From contig DATLYE010000048.1 in assembly GCA_035575135.1 (NCBI GenBank), positions 88,936-152,935 on the forward strand: 64,000 nt of DNA, written 5' to 3'. The notes under the pieces are model-generated. The model was not told the origin of the DNA, did no database searches, and saw nothing but the letters and a program-made list of their open reading frames with translations. The position numbers were made by a program, and so were the translations under genes. Every line of letters begins with the position of its first letter. The first letter of the stretch is position 1. The DNA is from JANWXD01 sp035575135 (GTDB lineage Bacteria; Acidobacteriota; Terriglobia; Bryobacterales; Bryobacteraceae). Shown piece by piece: positions 8,333 to 16,374 of this stretch.

Positions 8333-9085
8333 ATGCTTCCTGTCCGCGACACCATCCCCAGCCGCAACCCGCCCATTGTCACGTGGGTGCTGATTCTCGC
8401 CAATGGCGTCGTCTTCCTGTTCGAATTAATGATGCCGGAGCCGGTGCTCCAGCGTTTCTTTTACCTGTTCGGTATCGTGCCGGCCCGCTACACCCATCCG
8501 GAGTGGGCCTGGCTGGCGGGTCTTCCGGTGGACGATTACTGGCCGTTTCTGACTAGCATGTTTCTCCACGGCGGCTGGACGCATATTATCGGCAATATGT
8601 GGACGCTCTGGATTTTCGGCGACAACGTCGAGGACCGGATGGGACCGGTGCGGTTTCTGGTCTTCTATCTGCTGTGCGGCGTGGCGGCCGGCATCGTACA
8701 CTGGTTCACGAATCCTCATTCCACGATTCCGACGGTGGGAGCCTCCGGCGCCATCGCGGGCGTGATGGGGGCTTACTTTTTCATGTTTCCGACTTCCCGC
8801 GTGATCGTGGTGGCTCCGCTGTTGTTCCTGCCGGTCTTCTTTGAGCTTCCCGCCGTAACCTATCTCGGTTTCTGGGCCCTCACGCAGGTCTTCAGCGGCA
8901 CGCTGGCGCTGGCGGCTCCCGAGCAGGTCGGAGGCGTGGCGTGGTGGGCCCACGTCGGCGGCTTTGTGGCGGGGGTACTCCTGCACCTGTTTTTCGTGCG
9001 TCGCGGGCCGGCCTATCGCCGGCCGTGCCGCGACGAATGCGACATCGAGAATGCCTGGCTGCCGGTCCGTTACTGGGAGAGATGA
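8333..9085 (+). CDS. Rhomboid family intramembrane serine protease
   Basis: Polytopic membrane protease of 250 aa that cuts transmembrane substrates within the bilayer. Catalytic Ser138 is in GASGAIAG and catalytic His207 in WWAHVGGFVAG; the loop-1 and helix-2 motif HGGWTHIIGNMWTLWIFGDNVED is intact. Six to seven hydrophobic segments are visible and the C-terminus is a short charged tail. The length fits the compact bacterial class. A TAAGAT -10-like hexamer lies 15 nt before the ATG, inside the end of the preceding gene. It overlaps no other gene and is followed at 1 nt by another membrane protease, so the two may be made together. Confidence 0.93.
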   Translation: MLPVRDTIPSRNPPIVTWVLILANGVVFLFELMMPEPVLQRFFYLFGIVPARYTHPEWAWLAGLPVDDYWPFLTSMFLHGGWTHIIGNMWTLWIFGDNVEDRMGPVRFLVFYLLCGVAAGIVHWFTNPHSTIPTVGASGAIAGVMGAYFFMFPTSRVIVVAPLLFLPVFFELPAVTYLGFWALTQVFSGTLALAAPEQVGGVAWWAHVGGFVAGVLLHLFFVRRGPAYRRPCRDECDIENAWLPVRYWER

Positions 9086-9086
9086 C

Positions 9087-9929
9087 ATGGCCATGACCCC
9101 GATGGATTTCCTCTGGTTGTTTTTCCTGTTCTCGGCCCTCCAGCCGGTCTTCAAGCAGCGCTTTCTCGAAGCTTCCCGGCAGCGGCTCATTGCCCGGATC
9201 GAGCGCCAGCGCAACTCACGCGTCATCCTGCTCGTACATCGGCAGGAGACCATGAGCATCCTCGGGTTTCCCATCTTCCGCTACATTGACGTCAACGACT
9301 CCGAAGAGGTGATGCGCGCGATCCATCTGACCGATCCGAAAGTGCCGCTGGACATCGTGCTGCACACGCCGGGGGGACTGGTGCTGGCGGCGCTGCAGAT
9401 CGCCCGCGCGATTCACAAACACCCGGGAAAAGTGACCGCCTTCGTGCCGCACTACGCCATGTCGGGCGGGACCTTGATTGCGCTCGCGGCGGACGAGATC
9501 GTCATGAGCGAGTATGCGGTGCTTGGTCCCGTGGACCCGCAATTAGGCCAGTATCCGGCCGCCTCGATCCTGAAGGCCGTGGCCCGCAAACCCGTCGCGG
9601 AAGTCAACGACGAGACTCTGATCCTGGCCGACCAGGCCGAGAAGGCCATGAGCCAGGTGCGTGAGAGTGTGCGCGAGTTGCTGGCTGACAAATGCCCTCC
9701 GGAAAAAGCCGAGGAGCTGGCACGCCTGCTTTCGGAGGGTACCTGGACTCACGATCACCCGATCACTTACGAGACGGCGCGCAGCTTCGGCCTGCCCGTG
9801 CGCTCCGATCTGCCCCCGGAGATCCTCGACCTGATGAACTTGTATCCCCAGCCTGTCCGGCGGCAGCCTACCGTGGAATATCTGCCGATCCCGCGCCGCT
9901 ACGAGGGCGCCGGAGGGAGCCGCGACTGA
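9087..9929 (+). CDS. SDH-type (SppA/ClpP-fold) membrane-anchored serine protease
   Basis: Protein of 280 aa in the serine dehydrogenase proteinase group (ClpP/crotonase fold, related to SppA). An N-terminal membrane anchor (about residues 6-20, FLWLFFLFSALQPVF) precedes the catalytic domain. The oxyanion loop is HTPGGLVLAALQIARAI and the nucleophile is Ser126 in YAMSGGTLIALAADEI; Lys or His partners downstream were not assigned. GPVDPQLGQYPAASI is also typical of the family. Unlike stomatin-operon partners it has no adjacent NfeD or SPFH gene; its neighbours are rhomboid and a glycosyltransferase. Start at 9087 is supported by GGGAGAG upstream; a second Met follows two codons later. Confidence 0.85.
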   Translation: MAMTPMDFLWLFFLFSALQPVFKQRFLEASRQRLIARIERQRNSRVILLVHRQETMSILGFPIFRYIDVNDSEEVMRAIHLTDPKVPLDIVLHTPGGLVLAALQIARAIHKHPGKVTAFVPHYAMSGGTLIALAADEIVMSEYAVLGPVDPQLGQYPAASILKAVARKPVAEVNDETLILADQAEKAMSQVRESVRELLADKCPPEKAEELARLLSEGTWTHDHPITYETARSFGLPVRSDLPPEILDLMNLYPQPVRRQPTVEYLPIPRRYEGAGGSRD

Positions 9930-9949
9930 GGGAGGCCCGCAAGGCGATC

Positions 9950-11092
9950 TTGAGGGACACTGCCGGGGCCTCGATCCGGGTAGCCATTGACGCCACACCT
10001 CTGTTGCTCCGCAGCGCCGGGGTAAAGACTCACCTGTACTACTGGCTCCGTTCCTTGCAGGCGCAGGCGCAGGCGGAGGGATTTCACATTACGGCTTTTC
10101 CGGCCATTCGAGTCCCTGCTGAGGTACACCATGACCGTTCCGTGCTGGAGCGCGGAGCGACACTGGCGCGGTTGATTTACGTGGGCCTCGCCAACTATGT
10201 CCCGCTTCCGCTGCTGGACTGGACGCGCCCCCGCGCGGACGTCTTTCATGCCTCACACCAGTGCTGGAACCCGCCGCGACGGGGCAAGCTGACGGCGACC
10301 GTTTACGATCTGACCTGCTGGCTCATGCCCGAGCTCCACTCGCGCGCCAACGTGACCGGCATGAAACGGTTTGCCCGCCGCATCCTCGAGCGGGCCGACG
10401 GGCTGATTGCCAACTCCGAACACACGCGCGCCGACGCCGTCCGGATTCTGGGACTTCCGGCGCAACACATCCGCGTGATCTACCCCGGCGTGGCGGAGCC
10501 CTACTTCCGCGTCCCCGTCGGTCAGGCCCACGAAATGGCGGAACACTACGGGCTGCCGGTCGAGTACGTGCTCTTTGTGGGCACCATCGAACCGCGCAAG
10601 AACGTGGACCGCCTGCTCGACGCCTACGCGGGGCTGCCCGCCGCGCTCCGGAAAAACGTGCCGCTGGTGGTGATCGGGCCGCACGGCTGGAGGACGCCGC
10701 ACACCTTGCGCCGGCTGGCCTCCATGGACGGCGTCCGCTATTTGGGCTATGTGCCCGAGGCTCACCTGCCCGCGCTTACCGCTGCGGCGACCGTGTTCGT
10801 CTACCCGTCGCTTTACGAAGGCTTCGGCCTGCCGCTTGCCCAGGCCATGGCGGCGGGGGTGCCCTCGATCACTTCCAACGTATCCTCGCTGCCCGAAGTG
10901 GCGGGCGACGCCGCGCTGCTGGTGAACCCGGAAGACGTGGGTGAGCTCCGGGAGGCTCTGGAGCGGTTGCTGCGAGATCCGGACCTGCGGTGGGAGTTGG
11001 CTCGAAAGGCTCGCCTGCGCGCCGCGCGGTTCACCTGGCAGGCCTGCGCCGCGGCCTCGCTCGATTTCTTCCGGCAGGTGTGCGCCGGCTGA
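9950..11092 (+). CDS. Glycosyltransferase family 4 (GT-B fold)
   Basis: Retaining GT-B glycosyltransferase of about 380 aa, probably adding a sugar to a surface polysaccharide. The N-terminal half begins IRVAIDATPLLLRSAGVKTHLYYW; the C-terminal nucleotide-sugar domain shows FVGTIEPRKNVDRLLDAY, the VIGPHGW loop and the signature PSLYEGFGLPLAQAMAAGVP, with Glu-x7-type catalytic contacts, then SNVSSLPEVAGDAALLVNPED. No ATG is available at the conserved N-terminus; TTG at 9950, with AAGG 5 nt and GGAGG 14 nt upstream, is my choice, but CTG 9926 is possible. It converges with the exporter genes on the other strand, 5 nt away, suggesting one polysaccharide locus. Confidence 0.88.
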   Translation: MRDTAGASIRVAIDATPLLLRSAGVKTHLYYWLRSLQAQAQAEGFHITAFPAIRVPAEVHHDRSVLERGATLARLIYVGLANYVPLPLLDWTRPRADVFHASHQCWNPPRRGKLTATVYDLTCWLMPELHSRANVTGMKRFARRILERADGLIANSEHTRADAVRILGLPAQHIRVIYPGVAEPYFRVPVGQAHEMAEHYGLPVEYVLFVGTIEPRKNVDRLLDAYAGLPAALRKNVPLVVIGPHGWRTPHTLRRLASMDGVRYLGYVPEAHLPALTAAATVFVYPSLYEGFGLPLAQAMAAGVPSITSNVSSLPEVAGDAALLVNPEDVGELREALERLLRDPDLRWELARKARLRAARFTWQACAAASLDFFRQVCAG

Positions 11093-11097
11093 GGATC

Positions 11098-11844
11098 TCA
11101 GGAGCGCGGCGCCACGGCGGCAGCGGAAGCCTGATAGGCTTCCAGAACCTCTTCGAGAGGTCCGGAGCGGACCACGCGCCCGTGGTCGAGCCAGAGAGCC
11201 CGTTCGCACAGGCGCCGCAGAATCTCCCCGTCGTGAGAGGAACAGATCATGGCTTTGCCGCTCCGTTTCAACTCCAGGATCCGTTCCAGACACTTTGCCT
11301 GGAACGCCTGGTCACCCACGGCCAGCACTTCGTCAATCAGCAGCACGTCCGGTTGCACGTGCATGGCGACGGAAAAGGCCAGGCGCATCACCATACCCGC
11401 CGAATACGTCCGTAAAGGCTGGTCGATAAATTCCCCGACGCCGGAAAACTCCACGATCTGGTCGAAACACCGGCGCACTTCTTTGCGGGACAGTCCCAGC
11501 AGCGAAGCGTTGACGATCACGTTTTCGGCGCCCGTCAGATCGGGGTGAAAGCCCGAGCCGAGCTCGAGCAGCGCGGCCACCCGGCCGCGCACCTCCACAG
11601 AGCCTTCGTCGGGAAAGGTCAGCCCGGCGATGACGCTGAGCAGCGTCGTCTTGCCGGCGCCGTTCGGACCCACCAGCCCCCAGCTTTCGCCCTCGCGCAC
11701 GCGAAGCGAGACGTCGCGCAGTGCGTGAAATGTTTCCTGCTTCTGGCGCCGCAGGAACCAGCCGGCCAGTACGCTCCGGAGAAACTGGCGCGAAGCCCTG
11801 CGCGAATAAGTTTTGGATACGTTCTCCAGCCGGACGATATCCAT
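11098..11844 (-). CDS. Polysaccharide ABC exporter, ATP-binding subunit (Wzt/TagH-like)
   Basis: Nucleotide-binding subunit of about 248 aa. Walker A is GPNGAGKTT, the signature is YSAGMVMRL (the SAGM form typical of O-antigen and teichoic-acid exporters), Walker B is VLLIDEVLAVGD and the H-loop is SSHD. It lacks the long C-terminal glycan-recognition domain of Wzt, ending soon after ALWLDHGRVV, so it resembles TagH, KpsT or the O2a-type proteins. Start is set at the ATG 11844, which gives MDIVRLENVSKTY; an in-frame TTG at 11865 would overlap the permease gene by 17 nt. It forms an operon with the permease upstream. Confidence 0.93.
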   Translation of the reverse strand: MDIVRLENVSKTYSRRASRQFLRSVLAGWFLRRQKQETFHALRDVSLRVREGESWGLVGPNGAGKTTLLSVIAGLTFPDEGSVEVRGRVAALLELGSGFHPDLTGAENVIVNASLLGLSRKEVRRCFDQIVEFSGVGEFIDQPLRTYSAGMVMRLAFSVAMHVQPDVLLIDEVLAVGDQAFQAKCLERILELKRSGKAMICSSHDGEILRRLCERALWLDHGRVVRSGPLEEVLEAYQASAAAVAPRS

Positions 11845-11848
11845 CGTG

Positions 11849-12613
11849 TTAGAGATAATCCGCAAACCTACGTTTTAGCTTCTGGAAAACCAAAAAGCCG
11901 AAACCCAGAGCTGCGACCGAAACCAGCGTCAGTTTCCACATCAGGCTTGCAGGCGGTGCTTTCCCTTCCAGAACGATGTTGCGGCAGGCCAGGACCACGG
12001 CGGCGACGGGGTTGTACTGGTAAAGGGCATGGAACGCGGGCGGGATCACGGCGAACGAGTAGAAGATCGGCACGAGCCAGAACAGGACCGTATTGGCCGA
12101 CTCCACCACATAGCGCACGTCACGGAAATACACGTCCAGAGCCGAAGAAGTCAGCGCAAGGCCGCAGACAAACACCACTTCGAGGCCGAAAATCAAGGGC
12201 AACAGCAGCCAGTAGCCGCTCGGGCGGTAGCCCGCCGCAACCGCCAGCGCCAGCAGCAGCCCGATCTGGATCGCGAAGTGGATCGAGTTGGCCAGCACCG
12301 CGGCCAGCGGGACGATTTCTCGCGGAAACAGCACGCGCTTGACGAGCGAGGCGTTTCCGAAAACGGAGATCGTTCCGCTGGTCCAGCCCAGGGCGAAAAA
12401 GTTGAACGGCACGATGCCGCACAACACGAAGACGTGAAAATTCGGGATGTCGGTGTTGCGGAGGACCAGCGTGAAGACGAGCGTAAGCACCGCCATCATC
12501 ACCAGCGGATTGAGCAGGGACCAGAAGATGCCCAGCGACATGTTCCGGTACCGGACGCGGAAATCTCGCAGGACCAGGTTGAACAGCACGAACAGGTAAT
12601 TGGTTTGGGTCAT
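11849..12613 (-). CDS. Polysaccharide ABC exporter, permease subunit (Wzm/TagG-like, ABC-2 type)
   Basis: Integral membrane protein of 254 aa with six hydrophobic helices. FNLVLRDFRVRYRNMSLGIFWSLLNPLVMM is the characteristic amphipathic interface helix and first transmembrane segment of ABC-2 polysaccharide exporters, and YFRDVRYVVESANTVLFWLVPIFYS is the usual coupling-helix region. It should form the channel through which an undecaprenyl-linked glycan crosses the inner membrane. The stop codon is 4 nt from the ATPase start. The convergent glycosyltransferase and the GDP-mannose-type pyrophosphorylase gene at 51 kb could supply the same pathway, but that link is inference. Confidence 0.93.
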   Translation of the reverse strand: MTQTNYLFVLFNLVLRDFRVRYRNMSLGIFWSLLNPLVMMAVLTLVFTLVLRNTDIPNFHVFVLCGIVPFNFFALGWTSGTISVFGNASLVKRVLFPREIVPLAAVLANSIHFAIQIGLLLALAVAAGYRPSGYWLLLPLIFGLEVVFVCGLALTSSALDVYFRDVRYVVESANTVLFWLVPIFYSFAVIPPAFHALYQYNPVAAVVLACRNIVLEGKAPPASLMWKLTLVSVAALGFGFLVFQKLKRRFADYL

Positions 12614-12679
12614 GCGGGCCGGGAAACGTAGTCAGTCTAGCATGAGACGCCGGGCTTGCGGCCGGCAAAGACGCGGCGG

Positions 12680-13444
12680 CTAGCGCCGGTAGGCGAAATC
12701 CCAGACCTGGATGTTTCCCTTGCCGGCCGTATACTCGACGACGGCGTACTCCCCCGGCGAGAGCGGCTCCTTGGGCCAGATCTTGTACAGCCCCTCCCCC
12801 ACCTGATGCCGAAAAACCTCCACTTCTTCCTGCTCTTCGAAAATCTCCTTGGTGACGGGAATGATGCTCCAGCGCTGGACGACGCGCGCGTCTTTTTTGG
12901 GCGTGAGCCGGAAAATCCCGAAGCGCTCTTCCGCCGCCAGACGGATGTAGAACTCCGGCATGGGAGTGTCCACGACCGCGGCCGAAGCCGGCCCGTCCAG
13001 CTCGACGGTGGCTTTGCCTGCGACGATCGGAACCGGGGTCAGCACTCTGAGAACCGAACGGCGCTTGTTGGTCACGATCTTGGACTCGGCCTGCTTGAGC
13101 GGCAGCAGCTCGGCGCCCCGTACCCAGTAGACGCCCGCTTCCGCGGGCACCCGGGCGATTTCCTCGCGGAGTTCGCGCTCCGCCTGCTCCTCCTCTGCCA
13201 GGGCCTTCGTCTCTTCGCGAATCCGTTGTTCGCGCCCCTGAAGCTCGGCCCGGGTGCGCTCCAGGTCCACGAGTTCGGCCGGGATCTCCTCCCACTCGCT
13301 TCGCTCGATGCTGTAGTAACGGACACGGTCTCCGTCAATCTGATACTCGCGCACGAGGTGATAACTGCCGTCCTTCAGGTACAGTTTGAACGTGGCCGCA
13401 CTCGCCGCCAGCGCCCCCGCGAGTATCAGGACCAGCAGTTTCAT
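12680..13444 (-). CDS. Secreted coiled-coil protein of unknown function
   Basis: Unrecognised protein of about 254 aa. A signal peptide (MKLLVLILAGALAASAA) is followed by a short strand-rich section (FKLYLKDGSYHLVREYQIDGD) reminiscent of the 'ADP-dependent/SH3-like' starts of acidobacterial periplasmic proteins, then a charged coiled coil at about residues 58-98 (ELVDLERTRAEL through AERELREEIAR), then a beta-rich C-terminal domain ending GNIQVWDFAYRR. ATG 13444 was preferred over GTG 13447 one codon upstream. A TAAAAT hexamer at 13459-13464 (minus strand) lies 14 nt before the start and is back to back with the promoter of the aldo/keto reductase gene. Confidence 0.7.
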   Translation of the reverse strand: MKLLVLILAGALAASAATFKLYLKDGSYHLVREYQIDGDRVRYYSIERSEWEEIPAELVDLERTRAELQGREQRIREETKALAEEEQAERELREEIARVPAEAGVYWVRGAELLPLKQAESKIVTNKRRSVLRVLTPVPIVAGKATVELDGPASAAVVDTPMPEFYIRLAAEERFGIFRLTPKKDARVVQRWSIIPVTKEIFEEQEEVEVFRHQVGEGLYKIWPKEPLSPGEYAVVEYTAGKGNIQVWDFAYRR

Positions 13445-13493
13445 CACCGCTCAACTCGATTTTACTCCCGGCGGTCGGATTCGAGGCGGCCAC

Positions 13494-13499
13494 TATAAT
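13494..13499 (+). promoter_or_regulatory. Consensus -10 box (TATAAT) 10 nt before an ATG
   Basis: Perfect TATAAT. With the usual 6-8 nt to the transcription start, the mRNA of the aldo/keto reductase would begin about 3-5 nt before its ATG at 13510. No TTGACA-like -35 is visible at 17-18 nt. No Shine-Dalgarno sequence precedes the ATG. Confidence 0.65.
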
Positions 13500-13509
13500 G
13501 GTGGGCGTC

Positions 13510-14478
13510 ATGCGCTATCGAAAACTCGGAAGAACAAACCTCGAAGTGAGCGAAATCGGCTATGGCGCCTGGGGAATCGGCGGCAAGCAGTGGCTCGGCG
13601 GCTCGGACGAAGAATCCCTTCGCGCGCTTCGCCGTGCCGTCGAACTCGGGCTGAATTTCATTGACACCGCCCTGGCTTACGGGGACGGGCACAGCGAACG
13701 GCTCGTGGGGCAGGTGCTCCGCGAAACCGGTACCCGCATCTACGTGGCCACCAAAGTGCCCCCCAAAAACCGGCTGTGGCCCGCCAGGCCGGGAATCGGC
13801 ATCGAGGAGGTGTTCCCCTACGATTACATCATCCGCTCGACCGAAGAAAGCCTACGCAACCTCGGTGTGGAGACCCTCGATCTCCAGCAGCTCCATGTCT
13901 GGAACCCGGAGTGGATCGAAAGCGACGTTTGGCGCCGGGCCTTCGAGGATCTGAAGCGGTCGGGCAAAGTCCGCTTCGTGGGCGTCTCGATTAACGATCA
14001 TCAGCCCGATTCCGCACTCGAACTCATCCGGACCGGACTGATTGACACGGTCCAGGTCATTTACAACATCTTCGACCAGACTCCCGAGCGCAACCTGTTC
14101 CCGCTGTGCAGGGAACAAGACATCGGCGTAATCGCGCGGGTTCCGTTCGACGAGGGCAGTCTGACGGGAACCATCACCGAGACGACCCAGTTCGACCCGG
14201 ACGATTTTCGCGCGTACTACTTCCGCGGAGACCGCAAGCGGCAGGTGGCGGAACGGGTGGCGGCGCTCCGGCGCGACCTGGCGGCGGTGGAGGGGACGCT
14301 GCCGGAAATCGCGCTGCGCTTCTGTCTGTCCCACCCGGCCGTCTCGACGGTGATCCCCGGTATGCGAAAAGTTCGAAACGTGGAGGCTAACTGCGCCGTC
14401 TCCGACAAAGGGCCGCTCGATGAGCAAGTCCTTCAGATCCTGAGGCGTCATGCGTGGAACCGGAATTTTTACAACTAA
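13510..14478 (+). CDS. Aldo/keto reductase
   Basis: NADPH-dependent oxidoreductase of 322 aa with an (alpha/beta)8 barrel. Visible family motifs: MRYRKLGRTNLEVSEIGYGAWGIGG at the N-terminus, FIDTALAYGDGHSERLVGQVL with catalytic Asp and Tyr, YVATKVPP with the catalytic Lys, and LQLHVWNPEW in which the usual catalytic His appears in QQLHVW. The C-terminal EIALRFCLSHPAVSTVIPGMRKVRNVEAN is the cofactor-binding end. Natural substrate unknown. The ATG at 13510 gives the conserved start; an ATG at 13498 overlaps the -10 box and is therefore unlikely. Its last 29 nt overlap the next gene. Confidence 0.92.
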   Translation: MRYRKLGRTNLEVSEIGYGAWGIGGKQWLGGSDEESLRALRRAVELGLNFIDTALAYGDGHSERLVGQVLRETGTRIYVATKVPPKNRLWPARPGIGIEEVFPYDYIIRSTEESLRNLGVETLDLQQLHVWNPEWIESDVWRRAFEDLKRSGKVRFVGVSINDHQPDSALELIRTGLIDTVQVIYNIFDQTPERNLFPLCREQDIGVIARVPFDEGSLTGTITETTQFDPDDFRAYYFRGDRKRQVAERVAALRRDLAAVEGTLPEIALRFCLSHPAVSTVIPGMRKVRNVEANCAVSDKGPLDEQVLQILRRHAWNRNFYN

Positions 14479-15436
14479 ACTGGCGCTTGCGGCGCCGCTC
14501 GTATTCGCAGCGGATTACTTTCCGCTCCAGCCGGGCAATCAGTGGGCGTACCGCTGTAGCGGGGCCGCCTGCGGAGAAGGGACGGTTGTCGTCGAGGTAC
14601 TGCAAGAAGAAGAGGTCGCCGGAAGGCGGTACGCCGTGCTCCGGAGCTTCCGCGGGGCATTGGCCTGGCTCCGGCAGGACCACGAAGGCACAGTCTGGGC
14701 GCTGGATCGCAACAGCGGCTCCGAACAAGTGTGGTACCGGTTTGGCGCTTCGCAAGGGGAGAGATATCCGACCGCGCTCGATCCTTGCTCGCCCGTGGCG
14801 GTGATCGCCTCGCAGAACGCCGGCTACGACGGGCCGGCGGGTCGCTTTTCTAACGTGCTCCGCATATTCTATCCGCCGGCGTTGTGCTCCGACGCCGGGT
14901 TGACCGAGGAGTATTTTCTGCCCGGCACGGGCCTGTTGCGCCGGACGGAGGTGACGATCGCGGGTCCGCGCTCCTATGACCTGATTTATGCGCGCACCCG
15001 GGGAGGCACGGTCCTCGCCGGCCCCCACCTGCGCTTCGGCCTCGCCGTGGACCGCCCCGTCTACATCGTGAATCGGATGCCGCCCGCCGATCCTGAGGAT
15101 GCGGTGCCCCGGATGACGGTCCGCATCACGCTGCGCAACACCACGGACGAGCCCGTGCGGCTGCGCTTTCCCACCAGCCAGCGGTACGACCTTGAAATTC
15201 AGGACGCCGAAGGCAAGCACGTCTGGCGCTGGTCTGAAGAGCGCGCGTTCCTGATGGTTTATGGCGAGGAGGAATTCGGCCCCGGCGAGCGGAATTACAT
15301 CGAAACGGTACGCCTGGCCGGCCCCGACGGGCAGCCTCTGCCCGAGGGGCGCTACGTGCTTCGTGCCTGGCTGGCAACCGACACGCCGCAGGGCTGGTCC
15401 GCATCCGTGGAGTTCGAAGTGCGCCACGTCTACTGA
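14450..15436 (+). CDS. Secreted protein with C-terminal BsuPI-like (proteinase inhibitor) domain
   Basis: Protein of 328 aa beginning with a signal peptide (about residues 1-20, TTKLALAAPLVFA). Residues about 20-190 form an uncharacterised domain (YFPLQPGNQWAYRC onward, a start often seen in acidobacterial secreted proteins). The last 130 residues match the BsuPI pattern: MTVRITLRNTTDEPVRLRFPTSQRYDLEIQDAEG, then HVWRWSEERAFL, and an Ig-like ending GRYVLRAWLAT. BsuPI is the intracellular proteinase inhibitor of Bacillus; exported relatives are of unknown role. Four Cys in the first half could form disulfides (SGAAC, DPCSP, PALCSD). It starts inside the end of the aldo/keto reductase gene, so translation may be coupled. 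Confidence 0.72.
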   Translation: MRGTGIFTTKLALAAPLVFAADYFPLQPGNQWAYRCSGAACGEGTVVVEVLQEEEVAGRRYAVLRSFRGALAWLRQDHEGTVWALDRNSGSEQVWYRFGASQGERYPTALDPCSPVAVIASQNAGYDGPAGRFSNVLRIFYPPALCSDAGLTEEYFLPGTGLLRRTEVTIAGPRSYDLIYARTRGGTVLAGPHLRFGLAVDRPVYIVNRMPPADPEDAVPRMTVRITLRNTTDEPVRLRFPTSQRYDLEIQDAEGKHVWRWSEERAFLMVYGEEEFGPGERNYIETVRLAGPDGQPLPEGRYVLRAWLATDTPQGWSASVEFEVRHVY

Positions 15437-15486
15437 GCGGCCGGCTCGCAACCGCCCGCAGCACCGTAAATTCGGCGGCGGAGTGA

Positions 15487-15492
15487 TACGAT
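15487..15492 (+). promoter_or_regulatory. -10-like TACGAT, 6 nt before the inferred CTG start of nfo
   Basis: TACGAT ends at 15492; a transcript starting 6-7 nt later would begin at the CTG codon 15499. No Shine-Dalgarno site is present. Supports a leaderless message for the endonuclease IV gene. Confidence 0.45.
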
Positions 15493-15498
15493 GTTGCT

Positions 15499-16374
15499 CT
15501 GCGCATCGGAATCCACACTTCGATTGCCGGCTCGCTCGATCGGGCCGCGGTGCGCGCGGCGGAGCTCGGCGCCAACGCCTTCCAGATTTTCTCCAGTAGT
15601 CCCCGGATGTGGCGTTCCCGTGTTCCGCAGCCGGAGGAGATTCGCCGTCTGCGGCAGCTGCGGGAGCGTTTCGACCTGTATCCCCTGGTAGTGCACGACA
15701 ACTACCTGATCAATCTTGCCGCGGCAGATCCGCGGATCCGCGCCCGCTCCGTCGCAGCCTTCCGTGCCGAAGTGGAGCGCGCGCTGCTGGTGGGCGCCGA
15801 GTATCTCGTCCTCCATCCGGGCAGCTGCCGCGGCCAGTCCCTGGAGGCCGGCATTCGCACCCTGGCCGCATCGCTTCAGCAGGCAACGCGCGGACTGCGT
15901 AGAGACGGGCTCACGCTGCTGCTCGAGAACACGGCCGGCTCCGGCTGCGCGCTCGGCAGCCGGTTCGAAGAACTGGCCGAAATCCGGCGCTTGTGCTCGG
16001 GGCTCGAATTCCCTGTGGGGTATTGCCTGGACACGGCCCATTGCCTGGCGGCAGGTTATGACGTGGCCTCGGAAGCCGGTCTTCGCGCCACACTGCGGCA
16101 AGCGTCCGCGGTGCTGGGCCTCGAGGCCATCCCCGTGATCCACGCCAACGATTCCAAAGCGCCGCTGGGTTCGCGCGTTGACCGCCACGAGCACATCGGC
16201 AAAGGCTATATTGGAAAACAAGGGTTTCGCCGCATCCTCAATCACCCCAGGCTGCGGAGCAAAGCTTTTATTCTCGAGACCCCGATCGAACGGGACGGCG
16301 ACGATCGCCGCAATCTCGAGGCGCTCAAGAACCTATGCCGGAAAAGTCGTACGACCACAGGCAGATCGAGTTAA
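15499..16374 (+). CDS. nfo: Endonuclease IV (AP endonuclease), apparent CTG start
   Basis: Zn-dependent AP endonuclease of 291 aa (E. coli Nfo has 285) that incises DNA 5' of abasic sites in base excision repair. Seen: RIGIHTSIAGSLDRAAVRAAELGANAFQIF at the start, VVHDNYLINLA, YLVLHPGSC with metal-binding His, LLLENTAGSG, CLDTAHCLAAGYD, and the C-terminal HANDSKAPLGS-RVDRHEHIGKG carrying several metal ligands. The conserved N-terminus begins with RIG, where relatives have MRIG or MKIG. Between the in-frame TGA at 15484 and this point there is no ATG, GTG or TTG; the codon at the Met position is CTG (15499). The gene's last 40 nt overlap leuS. Confidence 0.9.
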   Translation: MRIGIHTSIAGSLDRAAVRAAELGANAFQIFSSSPRMWRSRVPQPEEIRRLRQLRERFDLYPLVVHDNYLINLAAADPRIRARSVAAFRAEVERALLVGAEYLVLHPGSCRGQSLEAGIRTLAASLQQATRGLRRDGLTLLLENTAGSGCALGSRFEELAEIRRLCSGLEFPVGYCLDTAHCLAAGYDVASEAGLRATLRQASAVLGLEAIPVIHANDSKAPLGSRVDRHEHIGKGYIGKQGFRRILNHPRLRSKAFILETPIERDGDDRRNLEALKNLCRKSRTTTGRSS

